DNA of 64,000 bases from Bacteroidota bacterium (GCA_016192035.1 JACPUW010000004.1:78213-142212), one strand, 5' to 3'; counted from the first letter of the stretch, positions 19,181-28,898 are shown. The notes: generated by a model not told the origin, from the sequence alone. Translations and numbers: made by a program.

Positions 19181-19747
19181 ATGGCAACTACCGCAGACAT
19201 TAAAAACGGGCTTTGTATCCATTATAACAATGACATTTACCAAGTTATAGAATTCCTGCACGTAAAACCGGGCAAAGGGCCCGCCTTTGTCCGTACCAAG
19301 CTAAGGAGCCTTACCAACGGCAGGGTGCTCGACAATACCTTTTCATCAGGCCACCGCATAGAAACTGTACGGGTAGAACGCCGATCCTTTCAATACCTCT
19401 ACCGAGAGGAAGCAGGTTTTGTACTCATGGACAATGAAACCTTTGAACAGGTGACCATTAAGGAAGGCCTAATAGAGAACAGCAACTTGATGAAAGAAGG
19501 CATGACGGTGGAAATGCTTATAAACGGGGCAACCGAAGAACCCCTCACCGCCGAATTGCCCGCCACCGTGGAACTGGAGGTTACCTACACCGAACCAGGA
19601 CTTAAAGGCGATACAGCGACCAACACCCTTAAGCCCGCTACCGTGGAAACGGGGGCCGAAATAAAAGTGCCTTTGTTCATCAATACTGGGGATTTCGTTA
19701 AAATTGATACCCGAAACAATACCTACCTAGAGCGGGTAAAAAAGTAA
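19181..19747 (+). CDS. efp: Elongation factor P
   Basis: A 188-residue translation factor that relieves ribosome stalling at polyproline stretches. Three beta-barrel domains; the exposed loop that reaches the peptidyl transferase centre reads VKPGKGPAF, with Lys32 at the tip (the modifiable position, Lys in this lineage rather than Arg). C-terminal GDFVKIDTRNNTYLERV is the conserved end. Start ATG follows an A-rich leader without a Shine-Dalgarno sequence, as usual in Bacteroidota. accB follows 4 bp later. Confidence 0.97.
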   Translation: MATTADIKNGLCIHYNNDIYQVIEFLHVKPGKGPAFVRTKLRSLTNGRVLDNTFSSGHRIETVRVERRSFQYLYREEAGFVLMDNETFEQVTIKEGLIENSNLMKEGMTVEMLINGATEEPLTAELPATVELEVTYTEPGLKGDTATNTLKPATVETGAEIKVPLFINTGDFVKIDTRNNTYLERVKK

Positions 19748-19751
19748 CTGT

Positions 19752-20258
19752 ATGGATATAAAACAAATACAGGATTTGATCCGATTTGTGGCCAAATCTG
19801 GAGTAGAAGAAGTAGAGTTGGAGCAAGGCAATTTCAAGCTCACCATCCGCACCAAATCCACGGGTTCAGAACCCTCGCCAGCACCTATGTACTACCCACA
19901 GGCCGGTTATCTGCCTCCCTTGCAGCCATCCCAATCGGTTACCTCTGCCCCAACCACGGCGGCAGCCCCACCTTCCGCCGAGATGCTGGCACCCTCTGCG
20001 GGCACTGCCGCAAGTGCCACCAGCATAGAGATCAAGGCTCCCATGATAGGCACTTTCTACCGATCGTCAGGCCCAGGCAAAGATGCCTTTATAAAGGTGG
20101 GCGACCGGGTGGAAAAAGGCCAGGTAGTATGCATTATTGAAGCCATGAAGCTGTTTAACGAGATAGAATCTGATGTTTCTGGCAAGGTGGTGAAAGTGCT
20201 GGCCGACGATAGTTCACCCGTGGAATATGACCAGCCCCTGTTCTTGGTAGAGCCCTAA
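19752..20258 (+). CDS. accB: Acetyl-CoA carboxylase biotin carboxyl carrier protein
   Basis: A 168-residue BCCP. Residues about 1-35 form the N-terminal dimerisation part (IQDLIRFVAKSGVEEVELEQ), a Pro/Ala-rich flexible linker spans about 38-92, and the biotinyl domain follows. Biotin is attached to Lys133 in IIEAMKLFNE. It carries carboxybiotin between AccC and the carboxyltransferase AccAD in the first committed step of fatty acid synthesis. accC follows 12 bp later, as in most bacteria. Confidence 0.97.
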   Translation: MDIKQIQDLIRFVAKSGVEEVELEQGNFKLTIRTKSTGSEPSPAPMYYPQAGYLPPLQPSQSVTSAPTTAAAPPSAEMLAPSAGTAASATSIEIKAPMIGTFYRSSGPGKDAFIKVGDRVEKGQVVCIIEAMKLFNEIESDVSGKVVKVLADDSSPVEYDQPLFLVEP

Positions 20259-20270
20259 ACCCCGTTCGAC

Positions 20271-21605
20271 ATGTTCAAAAAAATATTGATAGCAAACCGA
20301 GGGGAAATTGCCCTGAGGGTCATTCGGACTTGCCGTGAAATGGGCATCAAATCGGTAGCCGTATATTCCAAGGCCGATACCGAAAGCCTACACGTGCGGT
20401 TTGCCGACGAGGCGGTATGCATAGGCCCCCCACCCAGTGCACTGTCATACCTTAACATACCCAGCCTCATAGCGGCTGCTGAGATAACCAATGCCGACGC
20501 CATTCATCCGGGTTACGGGTTTTTGTCAGAAAACGCCAAGTTTGCCGAAACCTGTGGGCTTAATGGCATCAAGTTTATAGGCCCCACACCCGATATGATC
20601 AATCGGATGGGCGACAAATCCGTGGCCAAGGAAACAGTGAAAACGGCTGGGGTGCCTACGGTACCAGGGTCTGATGGCTTGTTGCCCGATGTGAAAACCG
20701 GCATCAAGCTGGCAGAAACCATTGGTTATCCGGTCATTATCAAAGCTTCGGCAGGTGGCGGCGGCAGGGGCATGAGGATCATCAAATCGCCCGATGAGTT
20801 TGAAGCAGCATGGGAATCGGCCCGCAAAGAAGCCGGTGCCGCATTTGGCAACGACGACATCTACCTGGAAAAATTCATAGTGGAGCCACGGCACATCGAA
20901 ATCCAAATAATTGCCGATCAGTACGGCAATGTTGGGCACCTTTCGGAGAGGGATTGCTCCGTACAGCGCCGCCACCAAAAACTCATAGAAGAATGTCCTT
21001 CGCCGTTCATGACCGAAGACCTGCGCACACGCATGGGCGAGGCCGCCATAAACGTGGCCAAGTCAGTGGATTATGAAGGCGTGGGAACGGTAGAATTCTT
21101 GGTGGACAAAGACAGGAATTTCTACTTTATGGAAATGAATACCCGGATACAGGTAGAACACCCGGTAACCGAAGAGGTGATCAACTACGACCTGATACGG
21201 GAACAGATAAAGGTGGCCGCCGGCATAGCCATATCAGGCCGAAACTACATACCCAAGAAACACGCCATAGAGTGCCGCATAAATGCCGAAGACCCGAAGA
21301 ATAACTTTATGCCAAGCCCTGGGCTCATTACCGACCTTCACAAACCGGGGGGGCACGGGGTAAGGGTTGATACCCATATATATGCGGGCTACCGCATCCC
21401 CCCAAACTACGATTCGATGATAGCCAAGCTTATAGTAAGCGCCAACACGCGCGAGGAAGCCATCACACGCATGGAGCGCTGCCTGGAGGAATTTGTGATT
21501 GACGGAGTGAAGACCACGATTCCGCTTCAGTTGGCCATCATGCGCAACCCCGACTTTAGGGCAGGTAACTTTACCACCAAGTTTATGGAAACCTTTGAAT
21601 TCTAG
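20271..21605 (+). CDS. accC: Biotin carboxylase subunit AccC
   Basis: A 444-residue ATP-grasp enzyme that carboxylates the biotin on AccB with bicarbonate and ATP. Signatures: [20 protein letters not shown] at the N-terminus, glycine-rich ATP lid [12 protein letters not shown] (about residues 160-171), [12 protein letters not shown], and the catalytic [13 protein letters not shown]. Length is normal for a stand-alone AccC. accA and accD are not in this window. Confidence 0.98.
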   Translation: MFKKILIANRGEIALRVIRTCREMGIKSVAVYSKADTESLHVRFADEAVCIGPPPSALSYLNIPSLIAAAEITNADAIHPGYGFLSENAKFAETCGLNGIKFIGPTPDMINRMGDKSVAKETVKTAGVPTVPGSDGLLPDVKTGIKLAETIGYPVIIKASAGGGGRGMRIIKSPDEFEAAWESARKEAGAAFGNDDIYLEKFIVEPRHIEIQIIADQYGNVGHLSERDCSVQRRHQKLIEECPSPFMTEDLRTRMGEAAINVAKSVDYEGVGTVEFLVDKDRNFYFMEMNTRIQVEHPVTEEVINYDLIREQIKVAAGIAISGRNYIPKKHAIECRINAEDPKNNFMPSPGLITDLHKPGGHGVRVDTHIYAGYRIPPNYDSMIAKLIVSANTREEAITRMERCLEEFVIDGVKTTIPLQLAIMRNPDFRAGNFTTKFMETFEF

Positions 21606-21630
21606 CGGCAAATTATTTTTGGGCCTTGGG

Positions 21631-21659
21631 TTGCCAAACTTGGGAAAACCATATCTTTG
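21631..21659 (+). promoter_or_regulatory. Promoter of the rplM-rpsI-rpsB-tsf operon
   Basis: TTG at 21631-21633, an 18-base spacer, then a perfect TATCTTTG at 21652-21659: a complete Bacteroidota housekeeping promoter. The transcript should begin near 21666, giving a leader of roughly 35 bases before the rplM ATG at 21700. Confidence 0.75.
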
Positions 21660-21699
21660 CACTCCATTTTTCAAAAGATATTCGTAAAACACGCTGAAG

Positions 21700-22143
21700 A
21701 TGGACAGTTTAAGTTATAAAACCATATCGGCCAACAAAAATACCGTGGTACGCCAGTGGTATGTGGTAGATGCCGAAAACCAAACCGTAGGCCGTTTGGC
21801 ATCCAAATTGGCCAACATCATCCGCGGCAAGCACAAGGCCAGCTTTACCCCCCACGTGGACTGCGGCGACAAGGTGATAGTGCTCAATGCAGGCAAGGTG
21901 CGTTTTACCGGAAAGAAGCTCAAGGACAAGGAATACCAAACCTTTAGCGGCTACCCCGGTGGTCAAAAAATAGCCACCGCCAAACAGCTTCTTGACCGAA
22001 AGCCCACCCATGTACTCTACCACGCGGTAAAAGGCATGTTGCCAAAAAACAAGCTACAGGCCGTGGCACTCAAGAATTTGTTGCTCTTTGAAGGTAGCGA
22101 GCACCCGCACGCTGCCCAGCAACCCAAACCCCTGAAATATTAA
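21700..22143 (+). CDS. rplM: 50S ribosomal protein L13
   Basis: A 147-residue early-assembly large-subunit protein. Family signatures: [35 protein letters not shown] and the C-terminal [12 protein letters not shown]. First gene of the rplM-rpsI-rpsB-tsf cluster, 7 bp before rpsI, and headed by its own strong promoter at 21631-21659. Confidence 0.98.
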   Translation: MDSLSYKTISANKNTVVRQWYVVDAENQTVGRLASKLANIIRGKHKASFTPHVDCGDKVIVLNAGKVRFTGKKLKDKEYQTFSGYPGGQKIATAKQLLDRKPTHVLYHAVKGMLPKNKLQAVALKNLLLFEGSEHPHAAQQPKPLKY

Positions 22144-22150
22144 TATCCTT

Positions 22151-22537
22151 ATGCATTACATCAACGCCGTAGGAAGAAGAAAGACCGCCGTGGCCCGCGT
22201 GTATGTCAAAGCCGGTACAGGTGCCGTAGAAATCAACGGGAAAACCCCCGAAGATTTCTTTGGCCAGGAAAACATATACCGAAACGTGACCCTTCCATTT
22301 GAAAAAACCAATACCAGTGGACAGTTTGACGTAAAGGTCAACGTGTATGGCGGAGGGTTCAAGGGACAGTCAGAGGCCATTCGCCTGGGCATCTCCAGGG
22401 CACTGGTTAAAATAGATGAGAACCACAAGCCAGCACTCAAGGCCGAAGGGTTTATGACCCGCGACCCACGTATGGTGGAAAGAAAGAAGCCCGGCCAGAA
22501 AAAGGCCCGAAAGAGCTTCCAGTTCAGCAAGCGTTAA
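22151..22537 (+). CDS. rpsI: 30S ribosomal protein S9
   Basis: A 128-residue protein beginning [17 protein letters not shown] and ending in a strongly basic [12 protein letters not shown] tail that reaches the P-site tRNA; the terminal KR is universally conserved. Pairs with rplM as in nearly all bacteria. rpsB follows 16 bp later. Confidence 0.98.
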   Translation: MHYINAVGRRKTAVARVYVKAGTGAVEINGKTPEDFFGQENIYRNVTLPFEKTNTSGQFDVKVNVYGGGFKGQSEAIRLGISRALVKIDENHKPALKAEGFMTRDPRMVERKKPGQKKARKSFQFSKR

Positions 22538-22553
22538 TCATTTTCTATCAATA

Positions 22554-23318
22554 ATGTCAAAAGTAACTTTAGAACAGTTGCTGGATGCAGGCGTACACTT
22601 TGGCCACCTAAAGTCAAAGTGGGATCCCAATATGGCGCCCTACATCTTCATGGAAAAGAACGGCATCCACGTGATTGACCTGTACAAGACCATGAAGAAG
22701 TTGGACGATGCCTGTGGCGCGATCAAGAACATCGCAAAATCCGGCAGGAAGGTCTTGTTTGTTGCTACCAAGAAACAAGCAAAGGACATAGTGGCAAGTG
22801 CCGCCCAGAGCGTGAACATGCCCTTTGTTACCGAACGTTGGCTGGGCGGTATGCTCACAAACTTTACCACCGTGCGCAAATCCATTAAAAAAATGCAAAG
22901 CATTGAGAAAATGGAACAAGACGGCACGTTTGACAACATGGCAAAGAGAGAAAGGCTCATCCTGCTGCGCGAACGCGACAAGCTGAGCCGGGTGCTTGGG
23001 GGCATAGCCGAACAAGTGCGCATCCCTGCCGCCCTGTTTATCGTGGACGTTAAAAAAGAGCACATTGCCGTGGCCGAGGCCAAAAAACTCAACCTTACCT
23101 CTTTTGGCATGGTTGACACCAACTCCAACCCCCGTGTGGTGGACTACGCCATACCGGCCAACGACGATTCTACAAAATCGATTGAACTGATTACCAACTT
23201 GATGCGCGACGCCATTATCGAAGGCATCGAAGAACGAAAGCGCACCAAGGACGATGTGAAGCCTAAATCGGGCACACAGGTTATCGACATGTCGAACATG
23301 CAACCCATTGAAGAGTAA
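22554..23318 (+). CDS. rpsB: 30S ribosomal protein S2
   Basis: A 254-residue S2. Diagnostic segments: LLDAGVHFGHLKSKWDPNM near the N-terminus, FVATKKQAKDIV, ERWLGGMLTNFTTVRKS, and VDTNSNPRVVDYAIPANDDS. S2 helps recruit S1 and bridges head and body of the 30S subunit. Forms the usual pair with tsf 26 bp downstream. Confidence 0.98.
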   Translation: MSKVTLEQLLDAGVHFGHLKSKWDPNMAPYIFMEKNGIHVIDLYKTMKKLDDACGAIKNIAKSGRKVLFVATKKQAKDIVASAAQSVNMPFVTERWLGGMLTNFTTVRKSIKKMQSIEKMEQDGTFDNMAKRERLILLRERDKLSRVLGGIAEQVRIPAALFIVDVKKEHIAVAEAKKLNLTSFGMVDTNSNPRVVDYAIPANDDSTKSIELITNLMRDAIIEGIEERKRTKDDVKPKSGTQVIDMSNMQPIEE

Positions 23319-23344
23319 ACCCTTCAATAACAATAATCTAATTC

Positions 23345-24175
23345 ATGGCAATAACTGCTAGTCAAGTTAACGAACTGAGGAAAATTACCGGTGCGGGCAT
23401 GCTGGATTGCAAAAATGCCCTTACCGAAACCAATGGCGACATGGATGCCGCCATAGACAACCTGCGCAAAAAAGGCCAGAAAATTTCTGACAAACGCGCC
23501 GACCGTGAATCGAATGAAGGGGTGGTAATGGCGCTCACCAATGCTGAAGGCACCAAAGGCATAGTGGTAGAGGTGAACTGCGAAACGGATTTCGTGGCAA
23601 AGAATGCAGAATTCATTGCCTTTGCCCAATCAATAGCCGACGTGGCCTTGGCCCAACTGCCCGTCGATAAGGCTGCCCTCCTCGAGTTGTCGCTCAACGG
23701 ACTTTCGGTTAAAGACCGGCTACTTGACCAAATGGCCAAGATTGGCGAAAAGATAGAAGTGTCTAACTATGAGCTGCTCCAAGGTGCCAACGTGGTTTCC
23801 TACATCCACGCCGGCAACAAAATTGGCGTATTGGTGTCGCTAAACCAAGCCGGCACAAAGGCAGCGGCCGCAGGCAGGGATGCGGCCATGCAAATAGCTG
23901 CCATGCGCCCATTGGCCGTATCCAAGGAAGGGATACCCCAGTCGGTGATAGACCGTGAACTGGACATAGCCCGTGAACAAGTGCGTGCCGAAGGCAAACC
24001 CGAAAACATGGTGGACAAAATTGCCCAGGGCAAGCTGGGCAAATTCTTCAAGGAAAACACCCTGCTTAGCCAATCATTTGTAAAAGATGCATCTAAGACC
24101 GTGGAACAAATGCTCCAGGACGCGGACAAAGGACTTACCGTTGAAAATTTCAAAAGGCTGGGAATAGGCGTATAG
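23345..24175 (+). CDS. tsf: Elongation factor Ts
   Basis: A 276-residue guanine-nucleotide exchange factor for EF-Tu. N-terminal UBA-like domain with [19 protein letters not shown], then the core with [10 protein letters not shown] (the TDFV motif that contacts EF-Tu) and [11 protein letters not shown]. Last gene of the ribosomal operon: a strong hairpin-plus-T-tract terminator follows within 40 bases. Confidence 0.98.
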   Translation: MAITASQVNELRKITGAGMLDCKNALTETNGDMDAAIDNLRKKGQKISDKRADRESNEGVVMALTNAEGTKGIVVEVNCETDFVAKNAEFIAFAQSIADVALAQLPVDKAALLELSLNGLSVKDRLLDQMAKIGEKIEVSNYELLQGANVVSYIHAGNKIGVLVSLNQAGTKAAAAGRDAAMQIAAMRPLAVSKEGIPQSVIDRELDIAREQVRAEGKPENMVDKIAQGKLGKFFKENTLLSQSFVKDASKTVEQMLQDADKGLTVENFKRLGIGV

Positions 24176-24210
24176 AACTATTCAAGCAGCACCAAACAAA
24201 AAGCTACCGG

Positions 24211-24243
24211 AAAGGGGGTCAGGAGTGGCCCCCTTTTATTTTA
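24211..24243 (+). terminator. Rho-independent terminator after tsf
   Basis: Perfect 8-base stem: AAAGGGGG at 24211-24218 and CCCCCTTT at 24229-24236, 10-base loop, followed by a T-rich run to about 24243. It closes the rplM-rpsI-rpsB-tsf transcript and overlaps only the spurious upstream extension of the pyrH reading frame. Confidence 0.85.
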
Positions 24244-24263
24244 TACGCCTACCGGTGCACCCT

Positions 24264-24298
24264 TTGGGCAGGCATTCACCCACCTTTACCTTTCTTTG
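24264..24298 (+). promoter_or_regulatory. Likely pyrH promoter
   Basis: TTG at 24264-24266 and TTTCTTTG at 24291-24298 (one mismatch to TAnnTTTG; spacer 24, slightly long). It lies between the terminator after tsf and the pyrH ATG at 24315, where a separate promoter is needed. Confidence 0.4.
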
Positions 24299-24314
24299 CG
24301 CCGCAAATCATACC

Positions 24315-25025
24315 ATGAAATTTCAAAGAATATTGCTCAAACTAAGCGGAGAGGCGCTGATGGGTACCAGGGAGTACGGCATAGAAACCACGGCACTGAG
24401 CCACTATGCCAATGAGATAAAGTCTGTTGTTGACTTGGGCATAGAGGTGGGCGTGGTAATAGGAGGGGGCAATATTTTTAGGGGCATGCAGGCTGCACAA
24501 GACGGACTGATAGAAAGGGCACAGGCCGACTACATGGGCATGCTGGCCACCCTAATGAACGGCATAGCCCTACAAGGAGCCTTGGAGAAAATTGGCGTTT
24601 ATACCCGGCTCCAAAGCGCCATAAGCATAGCTGAGGTAGCAGAACCTTTTATTAGGCGGCGCAGCATAAGGCATATGGAAAAAGGCAGGGTGGTCATATT
24701 TGGCGCGGGTACGGGCAATCCCTATTTTACCACCGATACCGCAGCCGCGCTCAGGGCAGTGGAAATACAAGCCGATGTGCTTCTCAAAGGCACCAAGGTG
24801 GACGGCATTTATACCGCCGACCCCATGAAAGACCCCGATGCGGAAAAATATGAGGTGATTTCATTTGACGAAGCCTATGAAAAACACCTTAACGTAATGG
24901 ATATGACGGCGTTTACCATGTGCAAGGAAAATAAGGTGCCTATCGTGGTATTTGACATAAACACACCCGGCAACCTTAAAAAGCTGGTCCAGGGCGACGC
25001 CATTGGCACTGTGGTATCTTACTGA
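24315..25025 (+). CDS. pyrH: UMP kinase
   Basis: A 236-residue bacterial UMP kinase of the amino-acid-kinase fold, phosphorylating UMP to UDP with ATP. Signatures: [13 protein letters not shown] at the N-terminus, [10 protein letters not shown], and [13 protein letters not shown] (uridylate/ATP site). The reading frame is open back to 24225, but that region encodes the terminator of tsf and a promoter; ATG 24315 matches the family start. Conserved order tsf-pyrH is kept although frr does not follow; instead the convergent MarC-family gene comes next. Confidence 0.97.
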   Translation: MKFQRILLKLSGEALMGTREYGIETTALSHYANEIKSVVDLGIEVGVVIGGGNIFRGMQAAQDGLIERAQADYMGMLATLMNGIALQGALEKIGVYTRLQSAISIAEVAEPFIRRRSIRHMEKGRVVIFGAGTGNPYFTTDTAAALRAVEIQADVLLKGTKVDGIYTADPMKDPDAEKYEVISFDEAYEKHLNVMDMTAFTMCKENKVPIVVFDINTPGNLKKLVQGDAIGTVVSY

Positions 25026-25030
25026 ACCCC

Positions 25031-25045
25031 ATATGCCGGGCATAT
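25031..25045. repeat. 15-base perfect palindrome between convergent genes
   Basis: ATATGCC, one central G, GGCATAT: a perfect palindrome 6 bases after the pyrH stop and 19 bases before the end of the convergent MarC-family gene. As RNA it would have a short stem and no U-tract, so a terminator role is doubtful. Function unknown. Confidence 0.4.
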
Positions 25046-25063
25046 ATACCCGTTCTTACCCAA

Positions 25064-25699
25064 TTAATTGTTGGCGGTGATAAGTATGGGCAATACCCCA
25101 TTCAGGATAAACTGAACACCAATGCTCATGGTAATGAATCCCATGATTTTGGTGAGTGCTTCCAAGCCTGCGGAACCCAATATGGGCAGTGCCTTGGTGG
25201 AATAGCGGAAAGACAAGAAAACCGATAAGCCCACTATCAATATGGCCACTACCAACAGGCCATACTTTTCGGCCGAGTCAGCTTTGGTGCTCATACCTAT
25301 GATGGCTGCCATGGCCCCAGGGCCGGCCAACAGGGGTATGGCCAGGGGGGTAAGTGAAATGTCCTTTTTCATTAAGCCCTCATCCTTTGATTGCTGTGAA
25401 AGGGCTGGCTTTTCTATGGAATTGAGCAGTAAAAATCCAGACCTAAGGATAATGAGCCCCCCGGTGATGCGCACGCCCTCCAGGCTTAGTGAAAAGAAGG
25501 TGAGAATAAACGAACCGGCAAAAAGAAAAACCAAAAGAATGAGCACCATGATAATGGCACTCTTGCGCGCCATGAGTTCGCGGTGCCTTTTTTCGTCGTT
25601 TATGGTAAGCGCCAAGAACACAGGCATGGTGCTGATGGGATTAACCACCGAAAAAAGGGTTGCCAGCGCCCCAAGCAGGTACATGCCATAGGCCTCCAT
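25064..25699 (-). CDS. MarC-family integral membrane protein
   Basis: A 211-residue protein with six predicted transmembrane segments. Family signatures: TLFSVVNPISTMPVFLALT in the first helix pair, ARKSAI in the cytoplasmic loop, and the mirrored half starting LTPLAIPLLAGPGAMAAIIG. MarC was once linked to multiple antibiotic resistance, which later work did not support; its transported substrate is unknown. A perfect TACTTTTG promoter element lies 7 bases before the ATG, predicting a leaderless mRNA. Convergent with pyrH. Confidence 0.92.
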   Translation of the reverse strand: MEAYGMYLLGALATLFSVVNPISTMPVFLALTINDEKRHRELMARKSAIIMVLILLVFLFAGSFILTFFSLSLEGVRITGGLIILRSGFLLLNSIEKPALSQQSKDEGLMKKDISLTPLAIPLLAGPGAMAAIIGMSTKADSAEKYGLLVVAILIVGLSVFLSFRYSTKALPILGSAGLEALTKIMGFITMSIGVQFILNGVLPILITANN

Positions 25700-25706
25700 A
25701 CAGGTG

Positions 25707-25714
25707 CAAAAGTA
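25707..25714 (-). promoter_or_regulatory. MarC-family gene promoter -7 element
   Basis: Perfect TAnnTTTG on the minus strand (TACTTTTG), separated from the ATG by only 7 bases. Same geometry as the rsmA promoter. No good -33 TTG at the usual distance. Confidence 0.55.
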
Positions 25715-25730
25715 GTGAGCTAAAGAACGG

Positions 25731-27974
25731 CTAGTAGGCGGGTTTTACCAACTTGGTGGCGTAGAAGCTCCCATCATTAAACTGTACTCGGAGCACATAC
25801 ACGCCCTGGGGCAAGTGGCCCACAGGCAGTGCACTTCCATTTTCCACCCAGGCCTTGCACGCAGTTTTTCCCGAAAGGCCGGTAATCACCAAATACCCCA
25901 ATTTGTCCTGGCCATCCCACCGCACATGCAGTACCTCGTGCACTGGATTGGGGTACACTTGAATATTGCTCCTGGCAGGCGAGTTGATCATGCCAATTCC
26001 CGAATCTGCATATCCCTCCAGGAAGTACAGGCCTCCCCGGTAGTTGCCCAGCAACAGGTCCAGATGCTTGTCGCCGTTCAGGTGGCCTACCGCAGGTATG
26101 GGCTCCCTGCCAAAATCATGGTAATAGCTCGTATTGGTTACCTCACTATAAATCTTGTCGCGCTCCAGGGTGGCGGTGTTGTTTGCCAAGTCAAGGTCAT
26201 TGTAGTAGTTCAGCCGTCCAAAGTTGTCGGCCACTATCAGCTCATCCTCGCCGTCACTGTCAAAGTCGCCCATCACCGGTTTGGAGAAGCCTATGCTTAC
26301 AGTGCCTACATTGATTTCCAGCCAGTTGTCGTTCTTGAGTGCCAATTTACCGCTGGCCTTATCCCAGGCGTAATAGGCCACCTTGCCCACAAAATCACCC
26401 AATATAAGGTCCATCTTGCCGTCCCTGTTCACGTCATGCACAAAAGGTGCGGCATTGTTGCTCACCTTAATATCCATAAAATCATCTGATTGCCACTCCC
26501 ATTTAGGGGTACTGGTAGGCAAGGCCATATTTTTAAAAAACGCAATCCTGCCATTTACCAACCCTATGAGCAGGTCTGGGCTGCCATCGTTGTCGGCATC
26601 GCCAAACGTGGGATGGGCATACGGGTATTTATGTTTGGTGAGTCCCAGAAAATCGGTATCGGCCAATTCAAAGAGAGGACGGTCGGGGCTTCCGATATTT
26701 TGGTAGTAATAAATCCGATAAAAGGCACTGTCATACTCAAAGTTGGTATAGGGCGATGGCGAAGCGACAAATAGGTCTTGGTCACCATCATGGTCATGGT
26801 CAAAAAGTGCTGGGTAGCTCCTTTCCCCCGTCTCTATGGTCTGCCCCTGAATAAAATCGTCACGCACGAATTCAAAAACCGGCTTTTTGTTGGTCCCCTT
26901 ATTCCTGTACTGCCATGTGTTGTACACCACAAAGCGTTCTTCTTGTGAACCAGGGGCCAACACCAGGTCATTAACCCCATCAAAATCCAAGTCGCACCAA
27001 TGGATGGAAGGAAAAAGATCCAATTCTACCGGTTTGGTATTCTTGGGCCAACTGTAAGTTGCCCCAATCATGGTATCTTTTACATGTGGGGCTCCGCTCC
27101 GTGGATTCCAGCCATTTTCCAATAGGGTGATGTGCTTTGATGACACATCGGCCAGGAGCAAATCCATGTCTCCATCATCGTCCATGTCTATGGGCAGCAT
27201 ATTGGAGCCGGCGTGTTGGCCCTTTTTAAAGAGAAAGCAGCGGGGTGCGAAAATGATGCTGTCGTTGTTGTCAGACTCCATAAACCTACCCCAGCAGTAG
27301 GTAGCCACCACCATGTTAAAACTATCGGAGTGACCATACACTTCCTGGCTTTGATTGCTATAAAAAGTGATATTCCCTCCCCCTACGTCAAAAGACAACA
27401 CATCCATGTCGCCATCGCCGTCTATGTCGCCTACCCCAGGGATATCTGCCGGCGATATGTATAAACCTATCCGCATGTCTATGTCAGGGTCATAGTGCTT
27501 TATATCATCGTTGTATAGCTCAAACAACAAATTGCCGTTGGCAGTGACGTTCTTGTACACCATGGCCCCTCCAATTCGGTTAGCCGTAAAAATATCCATC
27601 TTGCCGTCCAAGTCAAAATCTGCCAGACGGACCCACGAATAGCATTTGGGCAAGCGCATTTCATATCCCGGCGCATGGTCAAACCGTGGCTTGTCCCCGT
27701 CGCCGTTGCCCAAAAAGACGGTTAAGTAATCGTCAATATTGTCAAAGACAAGGAGGTCTTCTACCCCATCGAGGTCCACATCGAGATTGGCAAATTGTGG
27801 CCGGTGAAATCCCCCCGTAAATGCTGAAAATGAAGTATCGCCATTCACCAGCAAACCCGGGCCGGCCGACATTTTAAATACATAAACCGTTTGTGCCTCT
27901 TGGGCGGTGAGCGGAATGGTGAGTGCCATAAAAAGGGCACAAGAAACCAGCAAGCGATAGATAAAAATGGGCAT
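25731..27974 (-). CDS. FG-GAP/VCBS repeat protein with T9SS type A sorting domain
   Basis: A secreted protein of about 747 residues. Signal peptide at the N-terminus (IFIYRLLVSCALFMALTIP, cleaved before QEAQT). The body is a series of FG-GAP/VCBS repeats with Asp-rich calcium loops such as DVDLDGVEDL, DIDGDGDMDVL, DMDDDGDMDLL, DFDSDGEDEL and LNGDKHLDLL, which fold as integrin-like beta-propeller blades. The last ~75 residues (VYPNPVHEVLHV, LPQGVYVLRVQ, KLVKPAY) form a type A sorting domain. Probably a cell-surface adhesive or structural protein; ligand unknown. ATG 27974 is chosen over GTG 27983. A near-promoter TACCTTG lies upstream at 27994-28000 (one base short of consensus). Confidence 0.88.
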   Translation of the reverse strand: MPIFIYRLLVSCALFMALTIPLTAQEAQTVYVFKMSAGPGLLVNGDTSFSAFTGGFHRPQFANLDVDLDGVEDLLVFDNIDDYLTVFLGNGDGDKPRFDHAPGYEMRLPKCYSWVRLADFDLDGKMDIFTANRIGGAMVYKNVTANGNLLFELYNDDIKHYDPDIDMRIGLYISPADIPGVGDIDGDGDMDVLSFDVGGGNITFYSNQSQEVYGHSDSFNMVVATYCWGRFMESDNNDSIIFAPRCFLFKKGQHAGSNMLPIDMDDDGDMDLLLADVSSKHITLLENGWNPRSGAPHVKDTMIGATYSWPKNTKPVELDLFPSIHWCDLDFDGVNDLVLAPGSQEERFVVYNTWQYRNKGTNKKPVFEFVRDDFIQGQTIETGERSYPALFDHDHDGDQDLFVASPSPYTNFEYDSAFYRIYYYQNIGSPDRPLFELADTDFLGLTKHKYPYAHPTFGDADNDGSPDLLIGLVNGRIAFFKNMALPTSTPKWEWQSDDFMDIKVSNNAAPFVHDVNRDGKMDLILGDFVGKVAYYAWDKASGKLALKNDNWLEINVGTVSIGFSKPVMGDFDSDGEDELIVADNFGRLNYYNDLDLANNTATLERDKIYSEVTNTSYYHDFGREPIPAVGHLNGDKHLDLLLGNYRGGLYFLEGYADSGIGMINSPARSNIQVYPNPVHEVLHVRWDGQDKLGYLVITGLSGKTACKAWVENGSALPVGHLPQGVYVLRVQFNDGSFYATKLVKPAY

Positions 27975-28094
27975 GGGAGGCACTATTTATGTGCAAGGTA
28001 TGGCAACCAGTGCATTTTCAAGCGCCGTCATCATTTGGTTTTGGCGGCAATAATGACACCTGTGGCACTCAGGCGACCGAATGGGCAAGGGGGA

Positions 28095-28102
28095 TACCTT
28101 TG
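28095..28102 (+). promoter_or_regulatory. surE operon promoter -7 element
   Basis: Perfect TACCTTTG, ending 19 bases before the TTG start codon of surE. No convincing -33 TTG. Divergent from the FG-GAP gene. Confidence 0.5.
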
Positions 28103-28121
28103 AAGAAAAATCCCCCCCGAT

Positions 28122-28898
28122 TTGAGCACTGAGCAGAGAAGCATACTGGTAACCAATGACGACGGAATTACCGCGCCTGGCATACGCCAACTGGTAGATG
28201 TGGCAAGGTCATTTGGAAAGGTAACGGTGGTAGCCCCCGATAGCCCACAGTCGGGCATGGGGCACGCGGTAACTATTTCACGGCCCATACGGCTGGAAAA
28301 AACCGACCTGTTTGATGGCATAGAGAGCTACGAATGTTCGGGCACCCCGGCCGATTGTGTGAAGGTAGCCGTGGACCAGATACTCCACCGAAAGCCTGAC
28401 CTGGTGCTATCGGGCATCAATCATGGGTCAAATGCCAGCATCAATGTACTGTACTCTGGCACCATGTCAGCTGCCATAGAAGGCGCCATTGAGGGCATAC
28501 CCTCCTTGGGCTTTTCGCTTACCAACTACTCGCGCAATGCCGATTTTGGGCCAGGCCTGCCCTTCATCAGGCGATTGATCCAGCGGGTAATAACCCAGGG
28601 GCTACCTGAGGGAACCCTGCTCAACGTGAACATACCCAACCCCGAAGATGGCCAGGTAAAGGGAATAAAGGTTTGCCGCCAGGCAAAAGCCAAATGGGAA
28701 GAAAACTTTGCGGAAAGGACAGACCCCCATGGGCGCAATTACTACTGGCTGGTAGGTATTTTTAAGGATTATGACCAAGGGGAAGACACAGACCTATACG
28801 CCCTGAGCAAAGGCTACGTTTCAGTGGTGCCCACCCTTTTTGACCTTACCGACCACCACTTTATAACAAACCTAAATACCTGGAACCTCAATGAATAA
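28122..28898 (+). CDS. surE: 5'/3'-nucleotidase SurE
   Basis: A 258-residue metal-dependent nucleotidase that dephosphorylates nucleoside monophosphates and is linked to stationary-phase survival. Metal-binding motif TNDDGI at about residues 11-16, SPQSGMGHAVT, and the SGINHGSNASINVLYSGT core. The start is TTG: no ATG precedes the conserved SILVTNDDG segment, and the promoter at 28095-28102 leaves no room further upstream. Overlaps the next gene by 8 bp, and lpxB follows, so surE, the small membrane protein and lpxB form one operon, an arrangement common in Bacteroidota. Confidence 0.95.
   Translation: MSTEQRSILVTNDDGITAPGIRQLVDVARSFGKVTVVAPDSPQSGMGHAVTISRPIRLEKTDLFDGIESYECSGTPADCVKVAVDQILHRKPDLVLSGINHGSNASINVLYSGTMSAAIEGAIEGIPSLGFSLTNYSRNADFGPGLPFIRRLIQRVITQGLPEGTLLNVNIPNPEDGQVKGIKVCRQAKAKWEENFAERTDPHGRNYYWLVGIFKDYDQGEDTDLYALSKGYVSVVPTLFDLTDHHFITNLNTWNLNE

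Noticed and set aside
22614..23333. Minus-strand frame of 239 codons opposite rpsB
   Set aside because: Shadow of a ribosomal protein gene; His/Phe/Gly-rich translation with no recognisable domain.
25815..26489. Plus-strand frame of 224 codons opposite the FG-GAP gene
   Set aside because: It arises from the Asp-loop repeats read backwards; no start context or family.
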